A stretch of 64,000 nucleotides of DNA from Nitrosomonadales bacterium (GCA_009886095.1 VFJL01000009.1:1-64000), one strand, 5' to 3'; counted from the first letter of the stretch, positions 42,414 to 52,532 are shown. Numbers and translations are program-made. Notes: generated from the sequence alone by a model not told the origin.

Positions 42414-43697
42414 TTATCCCTCCATCGGGCAGATCATGCCAGCGGCAACGGTATTGTTGCTGGCTTCGTCAATGACAATGAAGCTGCCTGTGGCATGGTT
42501 ACGCTCATAGTCATCACACACCAGAGGTTGTTGCACTTTCAACATCACCCGTCCAATATCATTCATCTTGAAAATATCCGCCGCTTCACGATTCAGTGTA
42601 TTAACGTCGACACGATAGTTTATCTGGCTTACCAGTGCTTTGACAATTCGGGTAGTGTGCTTGACAAGGTATTTGCGCTTCGGATCAAGGGCCTGTTCCG
42701 ACAACCAGCACAGCATCGCATCAAACTCCTTTGTTACTCGCGGCTTCTCATCAGTTTTTACCAGCATGTCGCCACGGGAAATATCCAGGTGATCCTCAAT
42801 GGTCAACGTTACCGATTGCGGTGCAATTGCATGATCGAGGAGACCATCATAAGTAACGATTTCCTTGATGCGCGAAGTCAATCCGGAGGGAAGCACTGTC
42901 ACTGCATCGCCGACCTGAATGGAACCCGACTCGATACGCCCCATATAACCACGAAAATCATGTAATTCCTCAGTCTGCGGCCGACATACCCACTGCACTG
43001 GAAAACGGAAATCATCAAGATTGATATCATGATCAATTGGAATATTCTCCAGCAAATCCATCAATGTCACCCCCTCGTACCAGGGAAGTTTGTCGCCGCG
43101 CTCCACGACCATATCTCCGTTCAAGGCAGACATTGGGATATACGTAATGTTCTGTAGCTTGAGTTCCTCGGCAAAAATAGCGAAATCGCTTTGAATGCGC
43201 TCAAACACTTCGCGGGAATAGTCCACCAAGTCCATCTTGTTGACCGCCACGACCAGATGCGGAATACCTACCAGGCTGGCCAGATAAGTATGGCGGCGTG
43301 ATTGGGTAAGTACACCTTTGCGCGCATCGATCAGGATAATTGCCAGATTGGCGGTAGAGGCGCCAGTCACCATGTTACGCGTATATTGCTCGTGACCCGG
43401 AGTGTCGGCGATGATGAATCTGCGCTTGGGGGTGGCAAAATAGCGATAAGCCACATCGATGGTGATGCCCTGTTCGCGCTCAGCCTGCAGGCCATCGGTG
43501 AGCAGCGACAGATCGACACCTTTCATCCCGCGCTTATTCGTGGTGTGTGTAATGGCGCTCAACTGATCCTCGAAAATTGATTTCGAGTCGTGCAACAAGC
43601 GTCCGATCAGGGTACTTTTACCATCATCTACACTACCTGCAGTGATAAAGCGCAACAGCTCGGTGTTATCTAATGCAATGCTTTTGATTGCCGACAT
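42414..43697 (-). CDS. cysN: sulfate adenylyltransferase subunit 1
   Basis: 427 aa; GSVDDGKSTLIGRLL, DTPGHEQYTRNMVTGAS, NKMDLVDY GTPase motifs. Confidence 0.95.
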   Translation of the reverse strand: MSAIKSIALDNTELLRFITAGSVDDGKSTLIGRLLHDSKSIFEDQLSAITHTTNKRGMKGVDLSLLTDGLQAEREQGITIDVAYRYFATPKRRFIIADTPGHEQYTRNMVTGASTANLAIILIDARKGVLTQSRRHTYLASLVGIPHLVVAVNKMDLVDYSREVFERIQSDFAIFAEELKLQNITYIPMSALNGDMVVERGDKLPWYEGVTLMDLLENIPIDHDINLDDFRFPVQWVCRPQTEELHDFRGYMGRIESGSIQVGDAVTVLPSGLTSRIKEIVTYDGLLDHAIAPQSVTLTIEDHLDISRGDMLVKTDEKPRVTKEFDAMLCWLSEQALDPKRKYLVKHTTRIVKALVSQINYRVDVNTLNREAADIFKMNDIGRVMLKVQQPLVCDDYERNHATGSFIVIDEASNNTVAAGMICPMEG

Positions 43698-43775
43698 TTA
43701 CAATCCTTCTGGAGATTCTTTTCGCTATAGAAATTGACTCGTGCCTTTACTCAGTACTGATAGGCAGCTTTTATT

Positions 43776-44768
43776 TCAGAAATACCCTTCTTTTTTGCGT
43801 AACTCCATGGATGCATCCGAAGTCTGATCATCCATACGGGTGGCGCCTCGCTCGGTGATACGCGTGATCGCAGTTTCAGCAATGATCTCGGCAACGTTGA
43901 CTGCAGTAGATTCCACCGGACAGGTGCAGCTCATATCACCCACTGTGCGGAAACGCACCATGAGGTTCTCCGTCTGTTCGCCATCTTTAGGCTGCACCAG
44001 ATGGGATAACGGCAGCAGACCATTACCGCGCCGGATCACTTCGCGGGTATGAGCAAAATAAATATGCGGCACTTCCAGTTGCTCACGGGCAATATATTCC
44101 CAGACATCGAGCTCAGTCCAGTTGCTGATCGGAAACACGCGAATATTTTCTCCCGCATGCACCCGCGTATTATAGATATCCCACAATTCCGGACGCTGGT
44201 TCTTCGGATCCCATTGGCCGAATTCATCGCGGAAGGAAAATATACGTTCCTTCGCCCGTGCCTTTTCCTCATCACGGCGCGCGCCACCGATGCAGGCATC
44301 GAAGCGGAACTCAGCTATGGCATCCAGCAATGTTATCGATTGAAATGCGTTACGGCTCTGATTCTCCGAGCGCAACACCACCCTACCCTGTTTGATGGAA
44401 TCTTCCATGCTGCGCACGATCAAACGCTCACCCAATTGGCTGGCACGGCGATCACGGAATTCGATCACTTCGGGAAAATTATGGCCCGTGTCGATATGCA
44501 ACAACGGGAACGGAAAGCGCCCTGGACGGAAGGCTTTTTCCGCCAGTCGCAACAACACGATGGAGTCCTTGCCACCAGAGAATAACAAGGACGGGTTAGC
44601 GCATTCTGCCGCCACTTCCCGCAGGATATGGATGGATTCGCTTTCCAATGCATCCATATGACCCAGTTGCCGCACCGGGCGACGTTTAAGCACTATCGGC
44701 TCGCTTTTCATTACAAAATTCGGCACAGGAGTAATAAATTCTTGCATATCACTTAATATAATATCCAT
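43776..44768 (-). CDS. cysD: sulfate adenylyltransferase subunit 2
   Basis: 330 aa; LLFSGGKDSIVLLRLAEKAF PP-loop, GGARRDEEKARAKER. Confidence 0.95.
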   Translation of the reverse strand: MDIILSDMQEFITPVPNFVMKSEPIVLKRRPVRQLGHMDALESESIHILREVAAECANPSLLFSGGKDSIVLLRLAEKAFRPGRFPFPLLHIDTGHNFPEVIEFRDRRASQLGERLIVRSMEDSIKQGRVVLRSENQSRNAFQSITLLDAIAEFRFDACIGGARRDEEKARAKERIFSFRDEFGQWDPKNQRPELWDIYNTRVHAGENIRVFPISNWTELDVWEYIAREQLEVPHIYFAHTREVIRRGNGLLPLSHLVQPKDGEQTENLMVRFRTVGDMSCTCPVESTAVNVAEIIAETAITRITERGATRMDDQTSDASMELRKKEGYF

Positions 44769-44787
44769 TAGTTAATCCTAACAATCG

Positions 44788-45588
44788 TTACGCCAAACGG
44801 AATTTTCTGGAATGCGGGTCATGCGTTTCATCCTCCAGATTCCGGTTTAGAGCCAAATCAGTCGAGTCAGCCACCATAGCGGAAGCTACGTCAGCACTAT
44901 GCCGCCCACCCGGATGTAATCCACATTCCTTGGTTTCAGGGTTCTCCCACCACCAGCGTCCGGCACGAACATCTTCACCTGGAGTGATAGCACGCGTGCA
45001 GGGTGCACAGCCGATGCTGGTGTAACCCTTGTCGTGCAGCAGGTTGTAGGGCACCTTAAACTCCTTAAGGTAACTCCATACGTCGGATAGCTCCCAGTCC
45101 AGCAGCGGGCTGATTTTTTGCAAGCCATTGTCAGGATCAAATTCTATTTCGGTCAAATTTTTCCTGGTCGGTGCCTGATCGCGACGCAGTCCGGTAATCC
45201 ATGCACACTTACCACGCAAAGCACGCTTCAGCGGTTCTACCTTGCGCATATGGCAGCAGGCCTTGCGTAAATCCACGCTGTCATAAAATCCGTTAGGGCC
45301 GTTTTGTGCGGCGTATTTCTCCACTGCAGCAAACTCGGGAAAATACAGTCGGACATGAGTATGATAACGATCCTCTACCTGTTGCATCAGACGATAAGTT
45401 TCATCCGGCAGGCGACCGGTATCCAAGGTGAACATTTCGATAGTGGGATAAAACCGCCCAATCAAATCGGTCAGCACCATGTCTTCCGCACCGAAACTGT
45501 TGGCAAAAACAACGGGAACATAACTTTCCTGCACTGCCGTTAACAGCGTTCTTGCCTCCCTGATTTTGTGCTCCAGATTCATGGCCAC
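44788..45588 (-). CDS. cysH: assimilatory adenylylsulfate (APS-type) reductase
   Basis: 266 aa; KACCHMRKVEPL and SIGCAPCTRAI cysteine pairs diagnostic of 4Fe-4S reductases; ECGLHPGG. Confidence 0.92.
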   Translation of the reverse strand: MAMNLEHKIREARTLLTAVQESYVPVVFANSFGAEDMVLTDLIGRFYPTIEMFTLDTGRLPDETYRLMQQVEDRYHTHVRLYFPEFAAVEKYAAQNGPNGFYDSVDLRKACCHMRKVEPLKRALRGKCAWITGLRRDQAPTRKNLTEIEFDPDNGLQKISPLLDWELSDVWSYLKEFKVPYNLLHDKGYTSIGCAPCTRAITPGEDVRAGRWWWENPETKECGLHPGGRHSADVASAMVADSTDLALNRNLEDETHDPHSRKFRLA

Positions 45589-45622
45589 CTTATGATGCCA
45601 TCTCAGTCACCATTTAAAATCA

Positions 45623-47728
45623 TCACGCCACAATAGCCGGTTGCTGAGTACGCTGAGTCTGCAGCAATCCGATCTGCGGCAACGCACCGGTCAAATCCAG
45701 CTGGCGATCGAAGCTCAAACAGAGTGCTGCAGCTTCCAGTGTCCAGGAGTCCAATTCGGCAAACCACTCCGTTAGCCGAGCGTCATTCAACTCCTCCACA
45801 GGGTGCGCAAAATATTCCGCAAATTTGATTAGTTGCCCGGACAGTTGTGGTTTGGTCGGCAATACGCGGCGCAGCTCTTCTGCCTGCTCCGCCAGGCCGT
45901 CATGCTTCTGTCCACCAAATAACTCGGTCACACCTTGGCCGATCAAACGCGCGATCTCCTCGGCACATCTGAGCGAATCTTCAAATTTACGCTGAAACTT
46001 GAGCGCATCCCGATAGTTTCGCTCGTGAGCTGCTTCAAAGAAGCTTGAGCCGATCTTTACTTGACTCATACCCGCACACTCGCCACCGCCTAGTTGCAAC
46101 ACTTTGAAATCAGTAACCGTACCATGGTCGCGCAAGACCGATTCCAGCTCTTCAGGTTTCACTTCCGTCAGATCTGCCAATAATTCGGTGAAATAGGTTT
46201 TGCCGACACGCCGTGTCCAGGAAAAAAACGTCTCGGCTGTTTCATGATTGGATGCATAAGCCGATTTCACTCGTCCCACTACCGCTTCGATACGTGCTGC
46301 GGGCGCCGATGGGCCTTTGATCGCCAGTGCTCCACCTGCCATACCGTTACCACCAAAATACATCTGATAGTGTGGCACCAGCTTGCCGTGCATGCGCCTG
46401 CCTTCACCGTAAATACCGATGTCGCCAGTCTCCGGTTGGGCGCAACCATTGTGGCAACCCGAAACACGAATTTTCAGATCATGTTTACCGCCACTTAATT
46501 TGGGTGAAACGATCGTGCTGGAAGTTATTCCCAGACGGCAGGTTGAAGTGCCGGGGCAAGCCACCACATCGTCGCCTGCCTGCGGCTCGCCCAAACCCAG
46601 CACAGCCAAGGCAACACGCAAGGAATCGATTTGGGCCTGCGCCACATTTATCAGTACCATATTCTGATCCTGAGTCACTCTGATATCGTGCAGCTCATGG
46701 GTCTCGGCAATATGGGCGAGGCCACGCAATTGCACCGCAGTCAAATTTCCCATCGGTACGCTGACGGGGAAAACGTAATAGCCGGGCTGCTTTTGACTGA
46801 ACAGGCGCCGTGGTGCACCGATACCAGGAGCCTCACTATCGTCACCGGCACCCCATGTGCCTTGAGGGTAATCCTGCGTTGCCAGCGCGGCCTTGGTACG
46901 CGCCAGTTCTTCACGGTATTTCTCGACAAACCCCTCGGCACCGAATTTATCGACCAGGAATTTAATTCGCGCTTTGGCACGCTTAACCCGGTCAGAATAG
47001 CGGTTATGTAACGAAATAATCGCCTCCATCACCAACAGCAAATCTTTTTCTTCAACGAATTCCTCTACCACAATGGCTTCATGCGGCTTGTGTCCGAGAC
47101 CGCCACCAGCTACAACTTTGAAGCCAAAATGCGCACCGTTACGCACTGCGATAACACCCAGATCGTGCATCATGCCTTGGGCGCAATCGCTCTCACAAGC
47201 CGAGAAGCTGATTTTGAATTTGCGCGGCATCTGTTGAGTCAGCGGGTTACGCAAGAAATGCTGAACCGCGCCATCGAGATGCTGCGTGACGTCGACATGC
47301 TGACGCGGGCATACACCAGACAGTGAACAGGCAGTGATATTGCGGATGGTATTGCCGCAGGCTTCACGTGTAGTCAAACCCGCCGTAGCTAAATGACGCA
47401 ATACTGCCGGCGTATGCTCAAGCGGCACATAATGCATTTGAATATCCTGGCGCGTGGTGATATGCACGACATTGTGGCTGACATATTTTTCCAACATGTC
47501 AGCGATCGCCGTCAATTGTGGCGCGTTCAGACGGCCACCCGGAAGTTTGATGCGCACCATGTTGACACCTTCCTGACGCTGACCGTAGATCCCCATTTGC
47601 AAGCGGGTAGCGGTAAAACGGTCGGTATCCATGCGCAGAGCCTGATAATCCTGCAGCGCCTGATCAAATAAATTTATTTCCTCGGCGTTAGCGAGACCAG
47701 CCAAACGATTCATCCCAATCCTCCACAA
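45623..47728 (-). CDS. cysI: sulfite reductase hemoprotein (siroheme, 4Fe-4S) with C-terminal extension
   Basis: 701 aa; TTRQDIQMHYVPLE, GNTIRNITACSLSGVC, CPGTSTCRLGITSS, VSGCHNGCAQP. Confidence 0.92.
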   Translation of the reverse strand: MWRIGMNRLAGLANAEEINLFDQALQDYQALRMDTDRFTATRLQMGIYGQRQEGVNMVRIKLPGGRLNAPQLTAIADMLEKYVSHNVVHITTRQDIQMHYVPLEHTPAVLRHLATAGLTTREACGNTIRNITACSLSGVCPRQHVDVTQHLDGAVQHFLRNPLTQQMPRKFKISFSACESDCAQGMMHDLGVIAVRNGAHFGFKVVAGGGLGHKPHEAIVVEEFVEEKDLLLVMEAIISLHNRYSDRVKRAKARIKFLVDKFGAEGFVEKYREELARTKAALATQDYPQGTWGAGDDSEAPGIGAPRRLFSQKQPGYYVFPVSVPMGNLTAVQLRGLAHIAETHELHDIRVTQDQNMVLINVAQAQIDSLRVALAVLGLGEPQAGDDVVACPGTSTCRLGITSSTIVSPKLSGGKHDLKIRVSGCHNGCAQPETGDIGIYGEGRRMHGKLVPHYQMYFGGNGMAGGALAIKGPSAPAARIEAVVGRVKSAYASNHETAETFFSWTRRVGKTYFTELLADLTEVKPEELESVLRDHGTVTDFKVLQLGGGECAGMSQVKIGSSFFEAAHERNYRDALKFQRKFEDSLRCAEEIARLIGQGVTELFGGQKHDGLAEQAEELRRVLPTKPQLSGQLIKFAEYFAHPVEELNDARLTEWFAELDSWTLEAAALCLSFDRQLDLTGALPQIGLLQTQRTQQPAIVA

Positions 47729-48018
47729 TTCGTTACCGTATCAATTTACTGCCCAATTTACTGCCAAAAATGACAAGACTGATTGCCGCCATCGGTTGTA
47801 ACTTTCAGTCCAGTACCCGTACGCCGGTATAGCTACCCACACCATTTCCTGGCAGCGACTCCAGCATACCAAACAAACGGGAATTTACGTTCCCATAGGA
47901 GCATCACCCAGTCCGGCCATACTGCATGTCACCATGTAATTTTTGCAACATATCATTTTTATGATGCATCAAGGCCGCTATGATAGCAGCCAGCATATAT
48001 GTCACGAAAGAATATTGT

Positions 48019-48039
48019 GTTAGATTGTTATAATCTAAC
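48019..48039. promoter_or_regulatory. Perfect 8-bp-arm palindrome overlapping a TATAAT hexamer, cysI-cysB intergenic
   Basis: GTTAGATT-GTTAT-AATCTAAC; TATAAT at 48029-48034 lies inside it. Confidence 0.6.
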
Positions 48040-48124
48040 GTTATTTAACCCAAGATGAGCCATTAGAATGCGAGAAGAATGCGAGACAGTCTTGTCGGTT
48101 GAGAGAAGTCTATAGCCCGATCTA

Positions 48125-48180
48125 TGGACGCCGAGCAAGCGGTAAAGATAGCCGCAACGCGCGTAGGCTCGGAGAGCCAC
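48125..48180 (+). other. Candidate structured leader RNA upstream of cysB
   Basis: CCGAGC(48131-48136)/GCTCGG(48167-48172) encloses GCGG/CCGC; GGCTC(48166-48170) can alternatively pair with GAGCC(48174-48178). Confidence 0.4.
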
Positions 48181-48224
48181 CTAACGAATTATCTGGGTAA
48201 AAAACACCTCTAAAGATAGAAATC

Positions 48225-49151
48225 ATGAAACTACAACAATTACGCTATCTGTGCGAAGTTGCCAATCAAGGCCTGAATTTATCTAAAGCTGCAGAGGCCC
48301 TGCACACTTCACAACCCGGAATCAGCAAGCAGATCAGCCTGCTGGAGGAGGAGCTGGGAGTAGATATTTTTGTGCGCAACGGCAAGCGGGTGGTCAAAAT
48401 CACCCCACCAGGACAGGCCATACTTGAAATCGCTGAAAGAATACTCAGAGATGCGAAAAACTTGAAACAAGTTGGTCAAGAATTTACCAATGAAGCCAGC
48501 GGCTCTTTGACCATTGCCACCACCCATACCCAGGCGCGATATGCGCTGCCACCCGCGATCAAACATTTCACCGCACGTTATCCCAAGGTGAGGTTAGTTC
48601 TGCGCCAAGGCAATCCGACCCAGATATCAGAACTTGTCACCTCAGGTGAAGCAGATATCGCCATCGCCACGGAGGCGATTGGATCGTTTCGGGAACTGGT
48701 AATGCTACCGTGTTACCAGTGGAATCACTGCGTTATCACCCCACCCAGACACCCGTTGCTTAAACTCGAAAAACTGACGTTGGAGGCCATTGTCGAGCAT
48801 CCCATCATCACTTATGATTTTGCTTTTACCGGTCGCTCAAAAATCAATCAAGCATTCGGATCCAAAGAACTAATCCCTAACGTGGTGCTGACTGCAATAG
48901 ATGCCGACGTAATCAAGACCTACGTTGAGTTGGGGCTGGGCATCGGCATTCTGGCACAGATGGCATTCGATCCAAAACGTGACAAACACCTGAGAGCCAT
49001 CGACGCCAGCCACCTGTTTGAGCCGAGCACTACCCGTATCGGCATTACCCGTAATAGTTACCTGCGCGGATATGTGTACGATTTCATAGGCATATTCGCT
49101 CCTCATCTTAATCGTGCTGTGATCACGGCAGCGATGGAAGGACACACGTAA
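48225..49151 (+). CDS. cysB: LysR-family regulator of sulfur assimilation (CysB/Cbl)
   Basis: 308 aa; MKLQQLRYLCEVANQGLNLSKAAEALHTSQPGISKQISLLEEELGVDIFVRNGKR; divergent from cysI. Confidence 0.92.
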   Translation: MKLQQLRYLCEVANQGLNLSKAAEALHTSQPGISKQISLLEEELGVDIFVRNGKRVVKITPPGQAILEIAERILRDAKNLKQVGQEFTNEASGSLTIATTHTQARYALPPAIKHFTARYPKVRLVLRQGNPTQISELVTSGEADIAIATEAIGSFRELVMLPCYQWNHCVITPPRHPLLKLEKLTLEAIVEHPIITYDFAFTGRSKINQAFGSKELIPNVVLTAIDADVIKTYVELGLGIGILAQMAFDPKRDKHLRAIDASHLFEPSTTRIGITRNSYLRGYVYDFIGIFAPHLNRAVITAAMEGHT

Positions 49152-49276
49152 CCGCAGTAGCTGCAAAAACTTGCAGCAAATTAGGCAGTTAACCACGGGT
49201 CGTGGTACCACCACTCGGACAACAAACCGTAACCCAACACCGTATAATCGCAGCATATTCCTGTTCCACCTCATTC

Positions 49277-51049
49277 ATGACCGCAATTAGACTTCTTCCC
49301 GATCTGCTCATCAATCAGATTGCCGCTGGCGAGGTAGTGGAACGCCCTGCCTCAGCGCTCAAGGAATTATTGGAGAATAGCCTGGATGCGAAGGCAACAG
49401 AAATAACCGTACAGCTTACCCAAGGCGGAATAAAATTGATCCGGGTAGCTGATAATGGCGGCGGAATTTCCAGGGATGACCTGCCGCTTGCTCTTGCTCG
49501 TCATGCCACCAGCAAAATAACTACGCTGGAAGATTTGCAGAAAGTAGCGAGCCTGGGTTTTCGCGGTGAAGCCCTGGCAAGTATCGCCGCAGTTTCGCGC
49601 CTGATGTTGACAAGTCGCATACCAACGGAAAAACATGCCTGGCAAATACAAGTAGAAGGTAACCATTTCTCACAACCTGAACCAGCAGCATTTGATGCCG
49701 GTTCCATGGTGGAAGTGCATGATCTCTACTTCAACACCCCTGCCCGACGCAAGTTCCTGAAAACAGAAGCCACTGAATTCGCCCATTGCGAGGAAATCTT
49801 CCTGCGCCTTGCGTTGTCACGCGCCGCCATCGGTTTCACTCTGCAGCATAACGGGAAAGTGCGCCATCACCTGCGTCCGGCAGATACAGAACAACGCATT
49901 GCGGCAATCCTGGGACAGGAGTTCGTTCAGACTGCGGCATTCATTGATGAACAAGCCGCAGATTTGCGTCTATGGGGTGCGGCGGCATTGCCTACCTATT
50001 CGCGTTCCTCCCGCGACACCCAGTATTTTTTTGTCAATGGTCGTTTCGTCCGCGACAAACTAATTGCCCATGCGCTGCGCGAAGCTTACCGCGATGTGCT
50101 GCATCTGGATCGGCATCCGGCTTTTGTACTGTTCCTCGAAATGAGTCCGGATGGCGTGGATGTGAATGTGCATCCCACCAAAACCGAGGTGCGATTCCAC
50201 GATTCGCGCGCATTGCATCAATTTATTTTTCATGCAATCAACAAGGCCTTGGCATCACCGCATCAAGAGCTGCTACCCAGGGATCAGGGAATTGGAAGCG
50301 AAAACCAGAGGACAGTTACAGCATCTCCTGCTTATTCACGACAAAGTACCATGCCGCTTGCCACGGCAACCCAACCACCAGCGTTTTATCAAACCCTGTT
50401 TGGCACAGGTGCGCCCTTGCGCGGGATGCCGGTGACAGCAGTGCCGCTTGAAACGGAAACAGAAATTCCGCCACTAGGATTTGCCTTGGGACAACTTTTG
50501 GGCATTTATATTCTGGCGCAGAATGCTCGGGGGTTGATCATTGTAGATATGCATGCAGCACATGAGCGTGTTGTATATGAAAAGCTCAAATCAGCACTGG
50601 ATGAACATACGCTCTCGATGCAACCATTGTTGATCCCTGTAACATTCCGGGCGGACAGCCTGGAAATCACCACAGCTGAAGAGAGCAGCGCAATCCTGTG
50701 CAAACTGGGATTTGAAATCGTTGCACTTTCCCCCACTGCGCTAGCAGTTCGCGCGGTGCCAACCACTCTCAAGGATGCCGATGCAGTGCAGTTGGCACGT
50801 GCTGTGCTGCGTGAAATACGCGAATTTGGTGCCAGTCAGATATTGACTAACAGGCGCAACCAGCTTCTCTCGACCATGGCCTGCCACACTGCAGTTCGTG
50901 CAAACCGCATGCTGACTGTACCGGAAATGAATGCGCTGTTACGTGAAATGGAAGTAACCGAGCGCTCCGGTCAATGCAATCACGGCCGGCCAACCTGGTT
51001 TGAAATAAACCTGGCTGATCTCGACAAAATGTTCATGCGAGGGAAATAA
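49277..51049 (+). CDS. mutL: DNA mismatch repair protein MutL
   Basis: MTAIRLLPDLLINQIAAGEVVERPASALKELLENSLDA; DNGGGI, FRGEALASI; C-terminal ACHTAVRANRML, CNHGRPTW. Confidence 0.96.
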   Translation: MTAIRLLPDLLINQIAAGEVVERPASALKELLENSLDAKATEITVQLTQGGIKLIRVADNGGGISRDDLPLALARHATSKITTLEDLQKVASLGFRGEALASIAAVSRLMLTSRIPTEKHAWQIQVEGNHFSQPEPAAFDAGSMVEVHDLYFNTPARRKFLKTEATEFAHCEEIFLRLALSRAAIGFTLQHNGKVRHHLRPADTEQRIAAILGQEFVQTAAFIDEQAADLRLWGAAALPTYSRSSRDTQYFFVNGRFVRDKLIAHALREAYRDVLHLDRHPAFVLFLEMSPDGVDVNVHPTKTEVRFHDSRALHQFIFHAINKALASPHQELLPRDQGIGSENQRTVTASPAYSRQSTMPLATATQPPAFYQTLFGTGAPLRGMPVTAVPLETETEIPPLGFALGQLLGIYILAQNARGLIIVDMHAAHERVVYEKLKSALDEHTLSMQPLLIPVTFRADSLEITTAEESSAILCKLGFEIVALSPTALAVRAVPTTLKDADAVQLARAVLREIREFGASQILTNRRNQLLSTMACHTAVRANRMLTVPEMNALLREMEVTERSGQCNHGRPTWFEINLADLDKMFMRGK

Positions 51050-51188
51050 TTTCAATGCCCGCTTGAAAGTGAAGCCAGGCGATGGCAAACGAATGCTGCA
51101 GACAACACATCCACCCGAGGGGGACTTCCTTCTGGCGCATAGTACGGCCAGGCGCAAGTGAGGATATCAACGAAGTGGCACTGATAAA

Positions 51189-51212
51189 ATGGAAATGGAA
51201 ATGGAAATGGAA
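51189..51212 (+). repeat. (ATGGAA)x4 hexanucleotide tandem repeat
   Basis: ATGGAAATGGAAATGGAAATGGAA read directly between mutL and the next gene. Confidence 0.95.
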
Positions 51213-51258
51213 TTACAACGGTTTCTGTTGAGTAGTATCACGCGCCTATAATACCCTC

Positions 51259-52380
51259 ATGAAAACTCCCCTCTTGGGCGGGCGTACGCCCAGAAATTTC
51301 CTGCGCGACTACTGGCAGAAGAAGCCACTGTTAGTGCGTGGCGCTCTGCCCGGCTTCCAGGGACTCCTGACACGCAATGATCTTATCGGTCTTGCCTGCA
51401 GGGACGACTCGCAATCGCGTCTGGTGTTACAACAAAAAGGGGAATGGCAAGTCGAACACGGCCCCTTCATTGCCCGCAATTTCTCTCATCTATCAAAAAA
51501 AACCTGGACGTTACTGGTACAGGATGTCAACCACTTCCTGCCCACCGCCCGCGACCTGCTGTGCAGGTTCAATTTTATCCCCTATGCCCGGCTCGATGAC
51601 CTGATGGTCAGTTATGCCCCCAAGGGGGGTGGGGTCGGACCCCATTTCGATTCTTATGACGTTTTCTTGCTGCAAGGCATGGGTCGCAGACTCTGGCAAA
51701 TATCCTCCCAGCATGACAACAGTCTGATTGCAGATGCGCCACTGAAAATCCTGCGCAACTTTCGTCCAGAACAGGAATGGGTGCTGGAATCGGGCGACAT
51801 GCTTTATCTGCCGCCCGGCTACGCCCATAACGGTATAGCCGAGGATGATTGCATGACCTACTCCATCGGCTTTCGCGCCCCAAGTTACCAGGAGCTTGCC
51901 ACCCAGTTCCTCGTTTATCTACAAGATCATATCAAGATCACTGGCATCTATCGCGACCCCGATATTGCTTTGCAACCCCATCCGGCACAAATCAGCTCGG
52001 CTATGCTACGTCAGACAGGTGTCGCACTGGGTAAAATCAAATGGAACAACGCTGACATAGAACGCTTTATCGGCACCTACCTCACCGAGCCCAAACCTCA
52101 TGTTTTTTTCACGCAACCATCACCTCTCCTGACGCAGAAAAAATTTGCGCTGCAAGTCAAAAAAAACGGATTGTGGTTGGATTTGAAGAGCCGCATGCTG
52201 TGCCGGGGAAAAACAATTTTTCTGAATGGCGACGCCTATACAGTCAACACTATTGCCTGCCATACATTGGAAAAATTTGCCGACCATCAGGAGTTGCCAG
52301 CGGGAGAAATTCTTGATGCAGAAGCCATGATACTGCTGTATCAATGGTATCTCTATGGCTATATCAGAATGGTTAGCTGA
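51259..52380 (+). CDS. JmjC/cupin ribosomal-protein oxygenase, RoxA (YcfD)-like
   Basis: 373 aa; YWQKKPLLVRGALPGF, GGGVGPHFDSYDVFLLQGMGRRLWQIS (HxD), GDMLYLPPGYAHNGIAEDDCMTYSIGFRAPS. Confidence 0.9.
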   Translation: MKTPLLGGRTPRNFLRDYWQKKPLLVRGALPGFQGLLTRNDLIGLACRDDSQSRLVLQQKGEWQVEHGPFIARNFSHLSKKTWTLLVQDVNHFLPTARDLLCRFNFIPYARLDDLMVSYAPKGGGVGPHFDSYDVFLLQGMGRRLWQISSQHDNSLIADAPLKILRNFRPEQEWVLESGDMLYLPPGYAHNGIAEDDCMTYSIGFRAPSYQELATQFLVYLQDHIKITGIYRDPDIALQPHPAQISSAMLRQTGVALGKIKWNNADIERFIGTYLTEPKPHVFFTQPSPLLTQKKFALQVKKNGLWLDLKSRMLCRGKTIFLNGDAYTVNTIACHTLEKFADHQELPAGEILDAEAMILLYQWYLYGYIRMVS

Positions 52381-52526
52381 GCAGCAACTCACCCCCGATT
52401 AATTACTTTGCATTGCCGCTAGCATCCTCTTGGAACGAGTTCCTACTAGGGGGAATGCATAAATTCCGCGAAATCTACTAGACAACATTTCTTAAGTCTG
52501 CTATTAAGGTAGCGGTCTTTCCAGAT

Positions 52527-52532
52527 TTGAAT
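52527..52532 (+). promoter_or_regulatory. TTGAAT -35-like element of lipoprotein gene 1
   Basis: Same TTTGAATGGYCAA context as upstream of lipoprotein gene 2; -10 less clear (TAATTT). Confidence 0.4.

Noticed and set aside
51228-51252. TTGAGT (51228-51233) as a -35 paired with TATAAT (51247-51252)
   Set aside because: Spacer is only 13 nt, too short for a standard sigma70 promoter; only the -10 is retained as suggestive.
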